Shown: positions 45,871-55,657, numbered from the stretch's first letter. The stretch: DNA of 64,000 nt from an uncultured Mailhella sp. (GCA_944324085.1 CALUUX010000003.1:120219-184218), one strand, 5' to 3'. The notes: generated from the sequence alone by a model not told the origin. A program made the numbers and translations.

Positions 45871-47265
45871 ATGGAGGGAAGCGTGGATATTCTTGATTCC
45901 TGCGCCTGTTCGGGGGGCAATCTTCCTCGTTTCGTGCAACCGGTGCTTCTGGCTCTTCTGGCCCGTGAGCCCATGCATGGGTACGCTCTGGCGCAGAAAC
46001 TTGAGGATACCGGATTGTTTGGATCGCAGACTCCGGATCTGACGGGTTGTTACCGCATGTTGAGAGACATGGAGCGCAACGGCGTGTTGGCGACCGCGCC
46101 CGATCGTGGCGAGGGCCCCGCGAGGAAGAGGTACGAAGTCACCGCGCTGGGCAGGCGTTGTCTGAACCGCTGGATCGCGTCGCTTACAAGTAATCGCGAC
46201 CATCTGGATCGGGTGCTTGGCGTGCTTGTTGCCGCGCGCGAGATGTGTTCCGTGACGGGGGAGCAAGGCTTCGCGGAGGATTGCGTCTTCATGGAGGACG
46301 TGCGAAGGCGCGCCATGGCGGGAGAGCTTCCTCGTCGTGAGGACGTGCTCCGGCTTCTTTCCTATGCGCCCGATTCCCCACAAGTCGCGCATCTTGGCAA
46401 ACTGGCTCGAGAGACGGCGCGGGAAGTCGCCGGAGACAGGGCTGGCGTGTGGGCGGCCGTAGGCGTGGATTGCGCGCCTTGTTCCATGAGCTGCGCGTTC
46501 TGCGCGTTCGGCGCGTCGTGGGGCGTGGTGCGCGAGGCGCACGAGTGGCCCCCTGAGGATATCGTGGATGCGGCCCGGCGGTACTCGTCCGAGGGAGCGT
46601 CCTGGATCGTGCTTCGCACCACGGAGCATTACGGGGCGGCGCGTCTGCGCGAACTGGCGAAGAAGGTGCGGGCCGTTCTGCCGGCCAGCTGCGCGCTGGT
46701 GGCCAATACTGGCCAGATGAGCGTGGAGGAAATACGTCGTCTGGGAGAAAGCGGCGTGGAGGTCATGTATCACGCGCTGAGGCTGGGAGAAGGAAGAGAC
46801 ACTCCCTTCGATCCCGACGAACGTCGCAAGGCTCTGGCGCGCATACGGGAGGCTGGCATGACGCTGGCGCATCTGGTGGAGCCGTTGGGGCCGGAACACG
46901 GCAATGAGGAAATTGCCGACGTTCTGCTTACGGCTCTTGCCGCCGGCGCGCGGGTATGCGGCGTCATGGCGCGCAGCAACGTGCCGGGAACGCCGTTTGA
47001 GGGAAGGCCGTCGGTTTCCGAGGCGCGCCTTGCGCAGGTGGCCGCGATCATTCGTCTGTGCGGCGGGGCGAACGTTCCCCATGTTTGCGTGCATCCTCCG
47101 CTGTCGCAGGCCGTGGCCTGGGGCTCCAACGTCGTGGTGGTGGAAACCGGCGCCATTCCGAGAGACAGAAAGGAAGCCTCCGACGAGTGGCGCGGCTTTT
47201 CCATGCGTGACGCGGAAAATCTGCTTGTCCGTCACGGTTACAAGGTGGGCGGAGTTAAGACGTGA
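45871..47265 (+). CDS. PadR-type winged-helix domain fused to a BioB-like radical SAM domain
   Basis: One uninterrupted frame of 464 residues. Residues 17-105 are a PadR winged helix ('FVQPVLLALLAREPMHGYALAQKLED', 'TGCYRMLRDMERNGVL', 'KRYEVTALG'). Residues 110-190 are a helical linker. From about 195 comes a radical SAM barrel with CxxxCxxC at Cys204, Cys208 and Cys211, plus Cys201, and motifs resembling the biotin-synthase group ('GASWIVLRT', 'GVEVMYHALRLGEG', 'EPLGPEH'). GTG at 45883 has GGAGGG just before it and is an alternative start. The substrate is unknown. It may be a DNA-binding regulator whose output depends on SAM or redox, or an enzyme that controls its own gene. The cysteine-rich gene 76 bp downstream is its likely partner. 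Confidence 0.85.
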   Translation: MEGSVDILDSCACSGGNLPRFVQPVLLALLAREPMHGYALAQKLEDTGLFGSQTPDLTGCYRMLRDMERNGVLATAPDRGEGPARKRYEVTALGRRCLNRWIASLTSNRDHLDRVLGVLVAAREMCSVTGEQGFAEDCVFMEDVRRRAMAGELPRREDVLRLLSYAPDSPQVAHLGKLARETAREVAGDRAGVWAAVGVDCAPCSMSCAFCAFGASWGVVREAHEWPPEDIVDAARRYSSEGASWIVLRTTEHYGAARLRELAKKVRAVLPASCALVANTGQMSVEEIRRLGESGVEVMYHALRLGEGRDTPFDPDERRKALARIREAGMTLAHLVEPLGPEHGNEEIADVLLTALAAGARVCGVMARSNVPGTPFEGRPSVSEARLAQVAAIIRLCGGANVPHVCVHPPLSQAVAWGSNVVVVETGAIPRDRKEASDEWRGFSMRDAENLLVRHGYKVGGVKT

Positions 47266-47341
47266 GTCGCGCTTGGCGACGGCGTTCCGACCGCGTCTTG
47301 GGACCGGAAAAGTCATCTGAGAGAAGTTCAGGAGGTAGAAT

Positions 47342-47776
47342 ATGGTGAATCGTTTCGGTCAGTGCGCGCAGCATGTCTGCATGCATTGCGCGTCGCGCCT
47401 GGGAATCAGCGAGGCGCAGGCCATCGGCATGGGCGCGGCGTTCGGCACGGGCATGGGACATGCGGACACCTGCGGCTGCATCTGCGGCGCGCATATCGTG
47501 CTCGGCCTTCGATACGGCAGCGCGGAAACCCTGGAGGAGGGAAAGCGCAAAAAGCCTCTTCTCGTCCAGAAGGTGACGGAATTTGAACATCGTCTTTCGG
47601 AAACGCAGCCCTGCCGTTCCTGCCGGGACATTCTGGGCATGGACATCACGCAGCCCGGCGTTATGGAGCGGGCCGCGAAGCAGGGATTGTTCGCGACCGT
47701 GTGCGCTGACATGCTGACGCGCACCTGCGCCGTGCTGGATGCGATGCTGGACGAAGACGAAGAGACGCGCGCCTAG
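47342..47776 (+). CDS. C_GCAxxG_C_C family cysteine-rich redox-type protein
   Basis: A 144-residue protein with ten cysteines (8, 13, 16, 44, 46, 48, 91, 94, 121, 129). The layout matches the C_GCAxxG_C_C family: 'CAQHVCMHCASRLG', then 'GAAFGTGMGHADTCGCICGAHIVLGLRYG', then 'PCRSCRDILGMD'. The family is thought to be redox-active or to bind metal; no reaction is established. AGGAGG precedes the ATG. It follows the PadR-radical SAM gene on the same strand and is probably in its operon. The extra cysteines (13, 16, 46, 91) go beyond the minimal family pattern. Confidence 0.82.
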   Translation: MVNRFGQCAQHVCMHCASRLGISEAQAIGMGAAFGTGMGHADTCGCICGAHIVLGLRYGSAETLEEGKRKKPLLVQKVTEFEHRLSETQPCRSCRDILGMDITQPGVMERAAKQGLFATVCADMLTRTCAVLDAMLDEDEETRA

Positions 47777-47791
47777 AAGGTCGCGTGACCG

Positions 47792-50776
47792 TTAGCGGCA
47801 GAAGCTCCGGTAGGGGCAGCGGGCGCAGCGTTCGGAACGGATGGGGGCAAAAGACGAGGCTGTGGCCATGTGGCGCAGGATGAAGCGCAGCAGCGCGGGA
47901 ATGCGGTCGCTGATGACGCGTTCTCGCGTTTCGTCGTCTATTTTCGGGCCGAAAAGGGGGATCTCCTCTCCGCGATCGGCCAGCTGCACCAGCGCGGCGT
48001 CGTAGAGCGGGGAAATCCGGAGTTCTTCCGCGTTGCGCGGATCGTGGCCGCACATGTACATGTAGGCGGGAAGCTGCACGCTGTACAGCGATCTGGCGAG
48101 ATCCGGCAGGGGGTCCGGGCGTCCGGGAAGCCATTCTTCCATGGCTTCCCAGAGAAATTCATCGCCCCAGAATGAGGCGTGCGGCTGTCGGCTCGTGCTG
48201 CCGCTCTTATAGTCGAGAACGACCAGGCCTCGTTCGCGCCTATCCAGCCTGTCGATGGTGCCTTCAAGGGTGAAGCGGCGGCCGTTTCCCTCCAGAACGG
48301 CGGAAACGTCGTGCTCCAGCTGGAGAAGTTTCAAGACTTCCGGCTGAGAGGAGGCGAAGTCCTTCAGACGCGAGGGGCCCGCAGCTTCCAGCATGAACCG
48401 GCTCTGGGCCGGAAGATTCACGGTCAGCCCGCTGGCGTCCAGTTCTTCTCGGAACAGGCGTTCCAGACGGTCGGGGTTCAGAGAACCCGGCCCGACGGGC
48501 TGGCCGACGAGAGGTTGAAAGGCCCGCAGAAGCACGGCGTGCAGCATGGTTCCCACGCCGAGATGATCGTCGCCCTCCATGACCTCGTCCTGTTCTTTCA
48601 GCGAGCAGACGTAGCGGCGGAAAAAGCGCGCGGGACAGGAAATATAGGCGTCCAGACTCGTGGGGGAGAGTTGTCGGCTCAGAATCTCGTCCATTTTTTC
48701 GTTGATGGCGTCCGTGCGGGGAATGGGCTCGTACAACGGCGTGGGCGGTTCCGTCATGGGAAAAGCGGAGGAAAACAGCGGAGCTTCGCCCGGTCGCAGC
48801 GTTTCCCCTCTGTGCTGCTCCACGCGCCAGATGGCCTCTTCCACGAGACGGGAACGGAGCTTTTTGCCGTCCATGACGCCGGTCTGCACGCCTTCCTGCC
48901 AGTAAAGGCACACTTCCTTGGCTCCGGCGATGAGGCGGTGAAAGGTATGCGCGGCGAGCATGTCCCTGCGGCTGTTGTCGGGCAGTCCGAGAAGCGGGCG
49001 CAGACTGTCGGGCAGGAGCGGGTCGCGGGCTGGCGCGCCGGGCAGGGCGTCTTCGGTGAGATCCAGCAGGTAGACCCGGTCGAAATGCAGCAGACGGGTT
49101 TCCAGCGTGCCGAGAATTTGCAGTCCCGTGAGCGGATCGGCTTCAAAAGGCACACGCTGTTCCGCGAGCTCCTGGCGGACGATGGCGAACAGCGAATCCA
49201 TGGACAGGCGTTCTTCGGCCATGGCGTTGTCGGACAGTTCGGGAATCACGCCCTGCATGAGTCTGGCAAGACATTCCGCGTCCAGGGGGAAGCGAGGCCA
49301 GATGTGCGCGCCGTATTCCAGAAGCAGACGACAGAGTTCCCGGAGCCGCGAGGCCATGTCGTTCAGCGTTTCGAGCTGACGCCATCCGGAAACCAGCGTT
49401 TCCATGACCTTTTCCAGCAGTTGTCCGGTGGCTTCGTTGAGTCCTTCGGCCGGCGGTTTTCCGTCCAGATCGCCGAGAATGTCGTCCACCAGGTCGGAAG
49501 CGCAGCTTTGGGCGTCCACCAGACGGCTGCCCGTGCGGAGCCGTTCTTCCATGCGGGAGAGAAACGGGCGCAGCGGGGAGGGATCGCCTTCGCCGTCGGC
49601 GGGGACGCCGAGCATGCGGACGTAGGGATGGCGTATGAGGGCCATGAGACTTTTCCAATGCGCGAGGCCCTCGCCGTTCATGCCGCGCCTCGTTTCCATC
49701 AGCCGTTCCACAAGTTGCGCGAGAAGCGAACGTTCCAGAGGATAACCGAGAGAGATATTGATGTTTTTTTCTGGAATGTGATGCAGCGTGGGCATGAGCA
49801 GAGAGTCGTGAGTGATGACCACGGCCCGGCTGTCTTCGGGATGAGGATGGTTTTCCAGTTCCTTTTTCAGTTCCAGAAGCTGTGAATGGAGATCATAGCC
49901 CGCGTGGAAGCGGATGACGGGTTCGACGCCCCGGCTTTCTCCCAAAAGTTCTCCTTTGGCTTTCCAGCGCGCGAGCCATTCCTTGTGTTCGGCGCAGCTC
50001 CAGTGCCCCGCGCCGGAAAGAATTTCCGGATCGGTGTGCAGGCACACGCGCGCTCCGCGTTCCCATAAATAGCGGAACAGCCTGTCTTCCGCGCGGGTAA
50101 GGCGCACGAAGCCGGCGAGAACGACGCTTTTTCCCTGAAGCTTGAGCGGCAGGTCGGGCGAGGCGTCGGCCAGCTGCGCCGCGCGCTGGGCGTCCATGCC
50201 GGGCGTGCTCATGCCACGGCTCCGCATGAGAGAACGATAGCGTTCCTGAATGCGGCTCAGGCTGCCGAGAAGCGCGGCCGCGTAGGGAGCCACAACGTCG
50301 TCCACATGAAGCAGATCCTCGGCTTCCACCAGATGCCCGGCGCATTCGTCCAAGAGATGCGCCAGTCGCGCGCCCCACGGATAGAAACGGGCCATGCCGT
50401 CGTCGTCGAGCAGCGTGTCGGCGAGTCTGGCCAGCGGACTGGTTCTTTTTTCCTTGAGGCTCAGCTCCATCAGACATTCCTTGAGCGCGGCCACCTGATC
50501 CAGCGTTCCCGCCATGCGCGGCACGGCGCGGGTCCAGCTTTCCAGACAGGTCTGCGCGAGCTGTCCCGCGTTGATGATGCGCGGCAGAAGCAGGGGCTTG
50601 TCCGCCTCCTTGCGGTAGATGTCCAGAAGATAGCGTTTTGGACGGTTGAGCGGAAAGACGATGACCGCCTTGCCGGGGCGTCCGTTCGTCAGTTCGTCGA
50701 CAAGGTTGTGCACGCGCAGCATGAAGTCGTCGTCCCACGGAACGATCAGAAAGGGGGAACGAGTACGGCTACTCAT
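47792..50776 (-). CDS. AddB-type PD-(D/E)XK nuclease/helicase-like protein
   Basis: A 994-residue protein of the AddB/RexB group (double-strand break end processing for recombination). The N-terminal part resembles an inactivated helicase. The C-terminal nuclease domain has 'LVVLDYKSGS' and 'YSVQLPAYMYMCG'. Four cysteines clamp an Fe-S cluster across it: one in 'SCPARFFRRYV' and three in the terminal 'CARCPYRSFC' (Cys984, 987, 993). AGGAG precedes the ATG. It overlaps the AddA-type gene by 8 bp. Sequence is diverged from E. coli RecB/C, hence no gene symbol. Confidence 0.85.
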   Translation of the reverse strand: MSSRTRSPFLIVPWDDDFMLRVHNLVDELTNGRPGKAVIVFPLNRPKRYLLDIYRKEADKPLLLPRIINAGQLAQTCLESWTRAVPRMAGTLDQVAALKECLMELSLKEKRTSPLARLADTLLDDDGMARFYPWGARLAHLLDECAGHLVEAEDLLHVDDVVAPYAAALLGSLSRIQERYRSLMRSRGMSTPGMDAQRAAQLADASPDLPLKLQGKSVVLAGFVRLTRAEDRLFRYLWERGARVCLHTDPEILSGAGHWSCAEHKEWLARWKAKGELLGESRGVEPVIRFHAGYDLHSQLLELKKELENHPHPEDSRAVVITHDSLLMPTLHHIPEKNINISLGYPLERSLLAQLVERLMETRRGMNGEGLAHWKSLMALIRHPYVRMLGVPADGEGDPSPLRPFLSRMEERLRTGSRLVDAQSCASDLVDDILGDLDGKPPAEGLNEATGQLLEKVMETLVSGWRQLETLNDMASRLRELCRLLLEYGAHIWPRFPLDAECLARLMQGVIPELSDNAMAEERLSMDSLFAIVRQELAEQRVPFEADPLTGLQILGTLETRLLHFDRVYLLDLTEDALPGAPARDPLLPDSLRPLLGLPDNSRRDMLAAHTFHRLIAGAKEVCLYWQEGVQTGVMDGKKLRSRLVEEAIWRVEQHRGETLRPGEAPLFSSAFPMTEPPTPLYEPIPRTDAINEKMDEILSRQLSPTSLDAYISCPARFFRRYVCSLKEQDEVMEGDDHLGVGTMLHAVLLRAFQPLVGQPVGPGSLNPDRLERLFREELDASGLTVNLPAQSRFMLEAAGPSRLKDFASSQPEVLKLLQLEHDVSAVLEGNGRRFTLEGTIDRLDRRERGLVVLDYKSGSTSRQPHASFWGDEFLWEAMEEWLPGRPDPLPDLARSLYSVQLPAYMYMCGHDPRNAEELRISPLYDAALVQLADRGEEIPLFGPKIDDETRERVISDRIPALLRFILRHMATASSFAPIRSERCARCPYRSFCR

Positions 50777-53700
50777 GGGCGTCTCCTGGAAGAACCTGAA
50801 ATATTTCGCGTCGGTCGAGGTACACCAGCGCGCCGCGCGTCTTCATGCCGCCCGCTTCCCGGAGCAGGTCGAGGTAGCGCGAGAGCTGTGCCGTGTGCTC
50901 GGGACGCGGAAGCTCGCCCGCGGAACCCGTCTTGTACTCCACGGCCACGAGTTCGCGTCCGTCGTCCACCAGCAGATCCACGCGGTACTGCCGCCCTTCG
51001 CTGTCGAGCAGCGCGTGTTCCGGCGTGCCGAAGGCCAGCCAGTGCGGCGTTTCCGGCTGAAGCGCGTACCAGCTCAAAATCTCTTCCACGTCTTTGCGCG
51101 TGGCTTCCTTGTCGGGAATGGGAAGGGGAAAGGTGGAAACGCCCCGGGCCGCAGCGAGAGCGGCGTCGCGTTTTGCCGAGGCTTCTCCCACGCCGGACAC
51201 CTGCAGGCTTTCCAGACAGTGATGAATGAGCGTTCCGCGACGTTTGGGCGTAAAGGTCCAGTCTTCCAGCGGACTGCGGAACATGCGGAGCCGCGGAAGC
51301 CAGTTCATGGGTCGCCAGCGTTCTTCTTCCGGGTTTTCCGACGGCTCGTCGGAGGCGGAAGCCGCGTCGGAGATCGGCTCTTCGTCGCGCGTTGCGACGG
51401 CTGGCCGTTCCTCGCGTTCCGGCCCGTCGGGAACGTCTCCCCACAGAAGTTCGTCGCCCCGGTTTTTGAGTTCGTTCTTCACGCGGGAGACCAGCGCGTC
51501 GAGCATGAGGGGAATCGGCCCTTCGTCCGGATCGGGCAGAAAACAGTGAAGTTCGGACACGGCGCGCGTCATGGCCACATAGATGAGATGCAGGGATTCG
51601 CGGGCCGTATCCATGCGATCCTTGAGCCACGGCCTTCCCATGTCTTTGCAGAGGGGGGCGAGCAGGCCCGTGCCGCGGCTGTTCCAGAAGACGGATTTGT
51701 CATCCGTGGCTCTGCCGAGGGAAAAGTTCAGCCACGGAAGAATGACGGCGTCGAATTCCAGTCCCTTGGCCTTGTGCATGGTCATGATGCGCACGGCGTC
51801 CATGCTTTCGGGCAGAGGAGCCTTTTCCTGACTTCCGCTTTCGTCCCAGAGTTCGAGAAAGCCGGAAAGATCGGAAACGCCCTGTTCCTCGGCGCAGAAG
51901 AGCACTTCGAGAAAACGGCGCACAAAGCCTTCGGCGGATCGGCAGCGTTCCATGACGCGCCAGCGTTTCAGCACTTCCATGACGGCGTCGTAGGGCGTGA
52001 GAAGGCCGGCGTTGTCGTGCAGAGGCGCAAACGCGGTCTGCCAGGCTTCGGGAAAGTCCGCGGCGAATTGACGGGCCATGCTCCTCTGGCGGGGGCGCAG
52101 GGCGGCCCAGTCGCGCAGGGCCGCGCCGTCGAGAAACGTTCCGTCCTCAAGGGGAAGAGGGGGCAGCAGTTCCTCGGCGCGTAGCGTGGCCCAGAAGGCG
52201 ATGTCGTCGTCGGGATCGTTCATGAAGCGCAGCAGGCTGACGAGCCCTCCGATGACCGGCTGTTCGGCCAGCAGCAGACTGCCCTGCGTCACCACGGGAA
52301 TGCGCCGGGCCATGAGCCAGGAAGCGGCCTTGGCGGCCTGTTCGTTGTTGCGCGCGAGAATGCAGATGTCGCCCCAGGAGCGCGAGCGGCCCATGCTTTC
52401 CACCAGTTCAGGAATCATGACGGAGAGTTGTTCGTCTTCCCGTCCCTTTTCCAGACGACGCAGTCGGACGCAGCCTCCGGGCGCGCAGTGTTCCGCGCTC
52501 TGGGAGGCGCGGTCGAAGGCCTCGGCCAGCTGTTCCGCCTCATCCCGCAGCAGCTCCTCATCGCCTTCCGCCAGCGGGGCGAGCAACGTTTCGGCAAAAT
52601 CCGCGGAACCGAGAGGAGAAAACAGCGCGTTGTTCCACGCCACGATGTGGCGGCGGCTGCGCCAGTTGAAGGGGAGCGTTTCCAGCGTGGGGCCTTGCAC
52701 CAGGGAGAGCAGGGGCGAACCCGGACGGACGAGCTTGTCGAACAGCGCGGCGTCGCCGCCTCGCCAGCCGTAGATGGCCTGTTTTACGTCGCCGACGATG
52801 GTCAGCGAACCGTTTTTGGCGAGAGCTTCTTCGGCCAGAGGCTGGAGCGCGAGCCACTGATTGAGGCTGGTGTCCTGAAATTCGTCGATGAGAATGTGGG
52901 TGACGCGCGCCCCGAGACGACAGAACAGTTCGTTCACGCCCTGGCTGTCGTCGGCGGCCCGGATGGCGAGACGCGGAATCTGAGAAGCGGCAATGACGCC
53001 GTGGTCGCGTTCATAGGCTTCCAGACGGGCGTACACGGCCTGAGCGAGTTCGGCGAAGGGCATGAGCCTGCGCGCGCCCAGCAGCACGCGCAGTTCGCGC
53101 AAGTCGCTCTGCATGCTTTCGTAAAGCGCGTGGAGCGAAAGAGAGGCGTTTCCCTTGGAGGCCTTGAGAAGGCAGTCGTCGAAACTCTCTTTCTGAAACA
53201 TGGCCGAAGAGAGCGGCAATTTGTTCGCGCGGCCGCCGCAGTCTATGCAGGCGTTCAACGCGTTGAGGAAGTGCTTGCTGACCTTCAGTTCTTCCTGTTC
53301 GATGCGGGCGCGCATTTCTCCGGCGTCGTTCTGCACGCTGCGCAATATGAATTGAAAGTGTTCTTCCGCTTCTTCCGGAGACGCCAGATCGCGTATGTTC
53401 CAGCCGTCGCCGTCCAGCATGAGGGAAACCATGGCCGTCACGCGTTCGCGGATGCGTTCTCCGGCGAGAAATCCGCGGACTTTTTCCGAGCGCAGCATTT
53501 GACGACAGGCGCGACGGAAGAGCGGGGCGAGGGTTTCGTCGTCTCTGGCGCGTTCGGCCAGATCGTCGAAAATGGGACCGGTGATGTCGCTGTCGGCGAA
53601 GCGCGGTTCAAAGTCTGGCGAGAGGTCGAAGTCCAGGGCGGAAAGCCGCACCATGAGATGGAGCAGGCTGTCGATGGTGCGAATGTTCAGAGAACCGTAA

Positions 53701-54023
53701 CTGCGGATGAGCATGTTGACGGCGTCGCGGGCCTTGGCCGGCTTCCAGAACGACTCTTTTGCGGCGACCTGTGCGGAGGCGAGAGCCATGCCCTTCAGGC
53801 GCGAAAGCAGGCGTTCGCGCATTTCCGTGGCGGCCTTGTTGGTGAAGGTGATGGCAAGAATTTCCTGCCAGCCGTAACTGTCCGATTCCGACAGGGCGCA
53901 GCCGGAGGTGGCGCGGTTCCACGACGCGCCGGAAGAGCCCGCCAGCAGGGAAAGAAAGCGGCTGGTCAGCGTGTAGGTTTTTCCGGAACCTGCGGAGGCT
54001 TTGATCTGTCGGAATTCGCTCAT
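50769..54023 (-). CDS. AddA-type UvrD-like helicase/nuclease
   Basis: A 1084-residue SF1A helicase. Walker A 'ASAGSGKTYTL' is at residues 9-19, 'LAITFTNKAATEMRERLL' is motif Ia, 'HILIDEFQDTS' motif II, 'LTIVGDVKQAIYGWRGG' motif III, and 'IMTMHKAKGLEFDAVILP' motif V. The C-terminal nuclease domain carries 'LVAVEYKTGSAG'. With the overlapping AddB-type gene it forms a RecBCD-equivalent repair enzyme. An insertion between motifs I and Ia ('SSGASWNRATSG') is a short low-complexity loop. No Shine-Dalgarno is obvious. Confidence 0.9.
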   Translation of the reverse strand: MSEFRQIKASAGSGKTYTLTSRFLSLLAGSSGASWNRATSGCALSESDSYGWQEILAITFTNKAATEMRERLLSRLKGMALASAQVAAKESFWKPAKARDAVNMLIRSYGSLNIRTIDSLLHLMVRLSALDFDLSPDFEPRFADSDITGPIFDDLAERARDDETLAPLFRRACRQMLRSEKVRGFLAGERIRERVTAMVSLMLDGDGWNIRDLASPEEAEEHFQFILRSVQNDAGEMRARIEQEELKVSKHFLNALNACIDCGGRANKLPLSSAMFQKESFDDCLLKASKGNASLSLHALYESMQSDLRELRVLLGARRLMPFAELAQAVYARLEAYERDHGVIAASQIPRLAIRAADDSQGVNELFCRLGARVTHILIDEFQDTSLNQWLALQPLAEEALAKNGSLTIVGDVKQAIYGWRGGDAALFDKLVRPGSPLLSLVQGPTLETLPFNWRSRRHIVAWNNALFSPLGSADFAETLLAPLAEGDEELLRDEAEQLAEAFDRASQSAEHCAPGGCVRLRRLEKGREDEQLSVMIPELVESMGRSRSWGDICILARNNEQAAKAASWLMARRIPVVTQGSLLLAEQPVIGGLVSLLRFMNDPDDDIAFWATLRAEELLPPLPLEDGTFLDGAALRDWAALRPRQRSMARQFAADFPEAWQTAFAPLHDNAGLLTPYDAVMEVLKRWRVMERCRSAEGFVRRFLEVLFCAEEQGVSDLSGFLELWDESGSQEKAPLPESMDAVRIMTMHKAKGLEFDAVILPWLNFSLGRATDDKSVFWNSRGTGLLAPLCKDMGRPWLKDRMDTARESLHLIYVAMTRAVSELHCFLPDPDEGPIPLMLDALVSRVKNELKNRGDELLWGDVPDGPEREERPAVATRDEEPISDAASASDEPSENPEEERWRPMNWLPRLRMFRSPLEDWTFTPKRRGTLIHHCLESLQVSGVGEASAKRDAALAAARGVSTFPLPIPDKEATRKDVEEILSWYALQPETPHWLAFGTPEHALLDSEGRQYRVDLLVDDGRELVAVEYKTGSAGELPRPEHTAQLSRYLDLLREAGGMKTRGALVYLDRREIFQVLPGDAHE

Positions 54024-54143
54024 GAGGGACGTTTGGGGAAAGATCGTTCTTTCCCGTCAGTATCGGTTATTCCGGGCGTCTTCGCAAGACGGAACTTTTT
54101 TGCCCGTCGGGAGGGCGGCAGGACAGGGAGACGTCGAGGAAGA

Positions 54144-54180
54144 GAAAAGCCTCCTCGTTCTTACGAGCGGGGAGGCTTTC
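54144..54180 (-). terminator. Rho-independent terminator after pfkA
   Basis: Nine-base-pair stem (AAAGCCTCC/GGAGGCTTT) enclosing a four-base-pair inner stem, followed by TTTTCTCTT on the minus strand; 26 bp after the pfkA stop. Confidence 0.75.
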
Positions 54181-54205
54181 ATCATGATTGTTCGTCGAGT
54201 CGGGT

Positions 54206-55492
54206 TCAGGCGAGACGCTGGCCCGTGGTGGCGATGACCGAACGCCAGTAGTTGGACTTGATGTCGATCTGACGGCGGCGGCGCGTGACGAGCTGGAGCG
54301 GCAGATGCACGAAGCGGTCGAGCAGGCGGGCGACGACCATGTTGGTTTTGCCGGCCATGGCGGCGTGCACGGCGTTGCGGCCGAGGAGGCCGCAGTAGAC
54401 GCGGTCATTGGTGTTGGCGGGCACGGAGCGCACGATGTAGCTCGGGTCGATGTATTTGACGGTGACGTCCATGTCCTTGGTGGAGAAATAGTTTTTGATG
54501 GCTTTCTGAAGGAAGATGCCGATGTCTCCCAGCACGCGGTTGCCGGAAGCGTCGGTCTTGCCGCTGGCCGTGAGCAGGTTCTGACCCGCGCCTTCGGCCG
54601 CGACGATGACGGCGTGGGAGCGGTTGCGCAGGCGTTCTTCCAGCGCGGGGAGCAGGCCGCCTTCGCCTTCCAGCTTGAAGGGGACTTCGGGCACGAGCAC
54701 GAAATTGACGATGTCCAGCGACAGCGTGGCCTGCGCGGCGATGAAGCCCGATTCTCGACCCATGAGTTTGACCAGTCCCACGCCGTAGGGCGCGCCGATG
54801 GCTTCGGTGTGGGCGCAGCGCAGGGACGAGGTGGCCACGTCCACGGCGGTGTCGAAGCCGAAGGATTTGGGAACGAAGTTGATATCGTTGTCAATGGTCT
54901 TGGGAATGCCGATGACGGAGGTGTGGAGCTGACGGCGGAAAATTTCTTCCTGGATGGCCGCGGCGGCTTTCATGGTGCCGTCGCCGCCGATGATGTAGAG
55001 CATGTTGACGTTCATGCGTTCCAGCGCGTCCACGATTTCTTCGGGGCTCTGCGGACCGCGGGAGGAGCCGAGAATGGTGCCGCCGAAGGTATGGATTTCG
55101 GACACGTTGCGGGGAGTGAGCTCCATGATGTCGTGGTGATATTTGGGAATGAAGCCTTCCAGACCGTAGCGTATGCCGAGAATGGAACGCACGCCGTAAC
55201 CGTAGTAGGATTCCAGCACCACGGCGCGGATGACGTCGTTCAGGCCGGGGCACAGTCCGCCGCAGGTGACGATGGCGGCCTTGGTCTTGCCGGGATCGTA
55301 GTAGACATGTTCGCGGGGACCGGCCTGTTCGATATAAACGGGGGTGTCTTCCAGTCCCTTGACGTCTTCGCCGCCGTACTCGGCGTCGAGATAGAAGGGG
55401 ACGGGAGTGTCGTCGACATAGGGCCCTATGGCCGGGTTATCTATTTTGGCCTTGCCCACCGTCATGATATGCGTATCTATTTCGTGAGTCAT
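54206..55492 (-). CDS. pfkA: ATP-dependent 6-phosphofructokinase (long, group II type)
   Basis: A 428-residue glycolytic kinase. The nucleotide site reads GGDGT (residues 169-173), the glycine typical of ATP-dependent enzymes (pyrophosphate users have GGDD). The phosphate loop reads PKTIDND (197-203), as in the plant and spirochaete long ATP-PFKs. 'MGRESGFIAA' is the substrate block. ATG at 55492 has GGAGG before it; 44 more upstream codons are open. Pyrophosphate use cannot be excluded by sequence alone. Confidence 0.9.
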   Translation of the reverse strand: MTHEIDTHIMTVGKAKIDNPAIGPYVDDTPVPFYLDAEYGGEDVKGLEDTPVYIEQAGPREHVYYDPGKTKAAIVTCGGLCPGLNDVIRAVVLESYYGYGVRSILGIRYGLEGFIPKYHHDIMELTPRNVSEIHTFGGTILGSSRGPQSPEEIVDALERMNVNMLYIIGGDGTMKAAAAIQEEIFRRQLHTSVIGIPKTIDNDINFVPKSFGFDTAVDVATSSLRCAHTEAIGAPYGVGLVKLMGRESGFIAAQATLSLDIVNFVLVPEVPFKLEGEGGLLPALEERLRNRSHAVIVAAEGAGQNLLTASGKTDASGNRVLGDIGIFLQKAIKNYFSTKDMDVTVKYIDPSYIVRSVPANTNDRVYCGLLGRNAVHAAMAGKTNMVVARLLDRFVHLPLQLVTRRRRQIDIKSNYWRSVIATTGQRLA

Positions 55493-55574
55493 TTGAGCCT
55501 CCAAAATCATAGAGCGGAAAAGATACTTTTTTTGATTTCGCTTGTCACGCAAAAAATTTGGGGGACAGGCTGAT

Positions 55575-55614
55575 AAAAAACGGAGCCTCCGGTCGCGGAA
55601 GGCGGCCGGAGGCT
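55575..55614 (-). terminator. Rho-independent terminator after hpf
   Basis: Nine-base-pair GC stem (AGCCTCCGG/CCGGAGGCT), 13-base loop, then CCG and six T residues on the minus strand, 44 bp after the hpf stop. Confidence 0.85.
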
Positions 55615-55657
55615 GAACGAACACGATTATGTCGTTATAGGGGCGGCATGCGCACGA

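Noticed and set aside
44782..47316. 844-codon minus-strand frame opposite ktrB/ktrA and the PadR-radical SAM gene
   Set aside because: Arg/His/Pro-rich shadow frame; the opposite strand has recognised domains in order.
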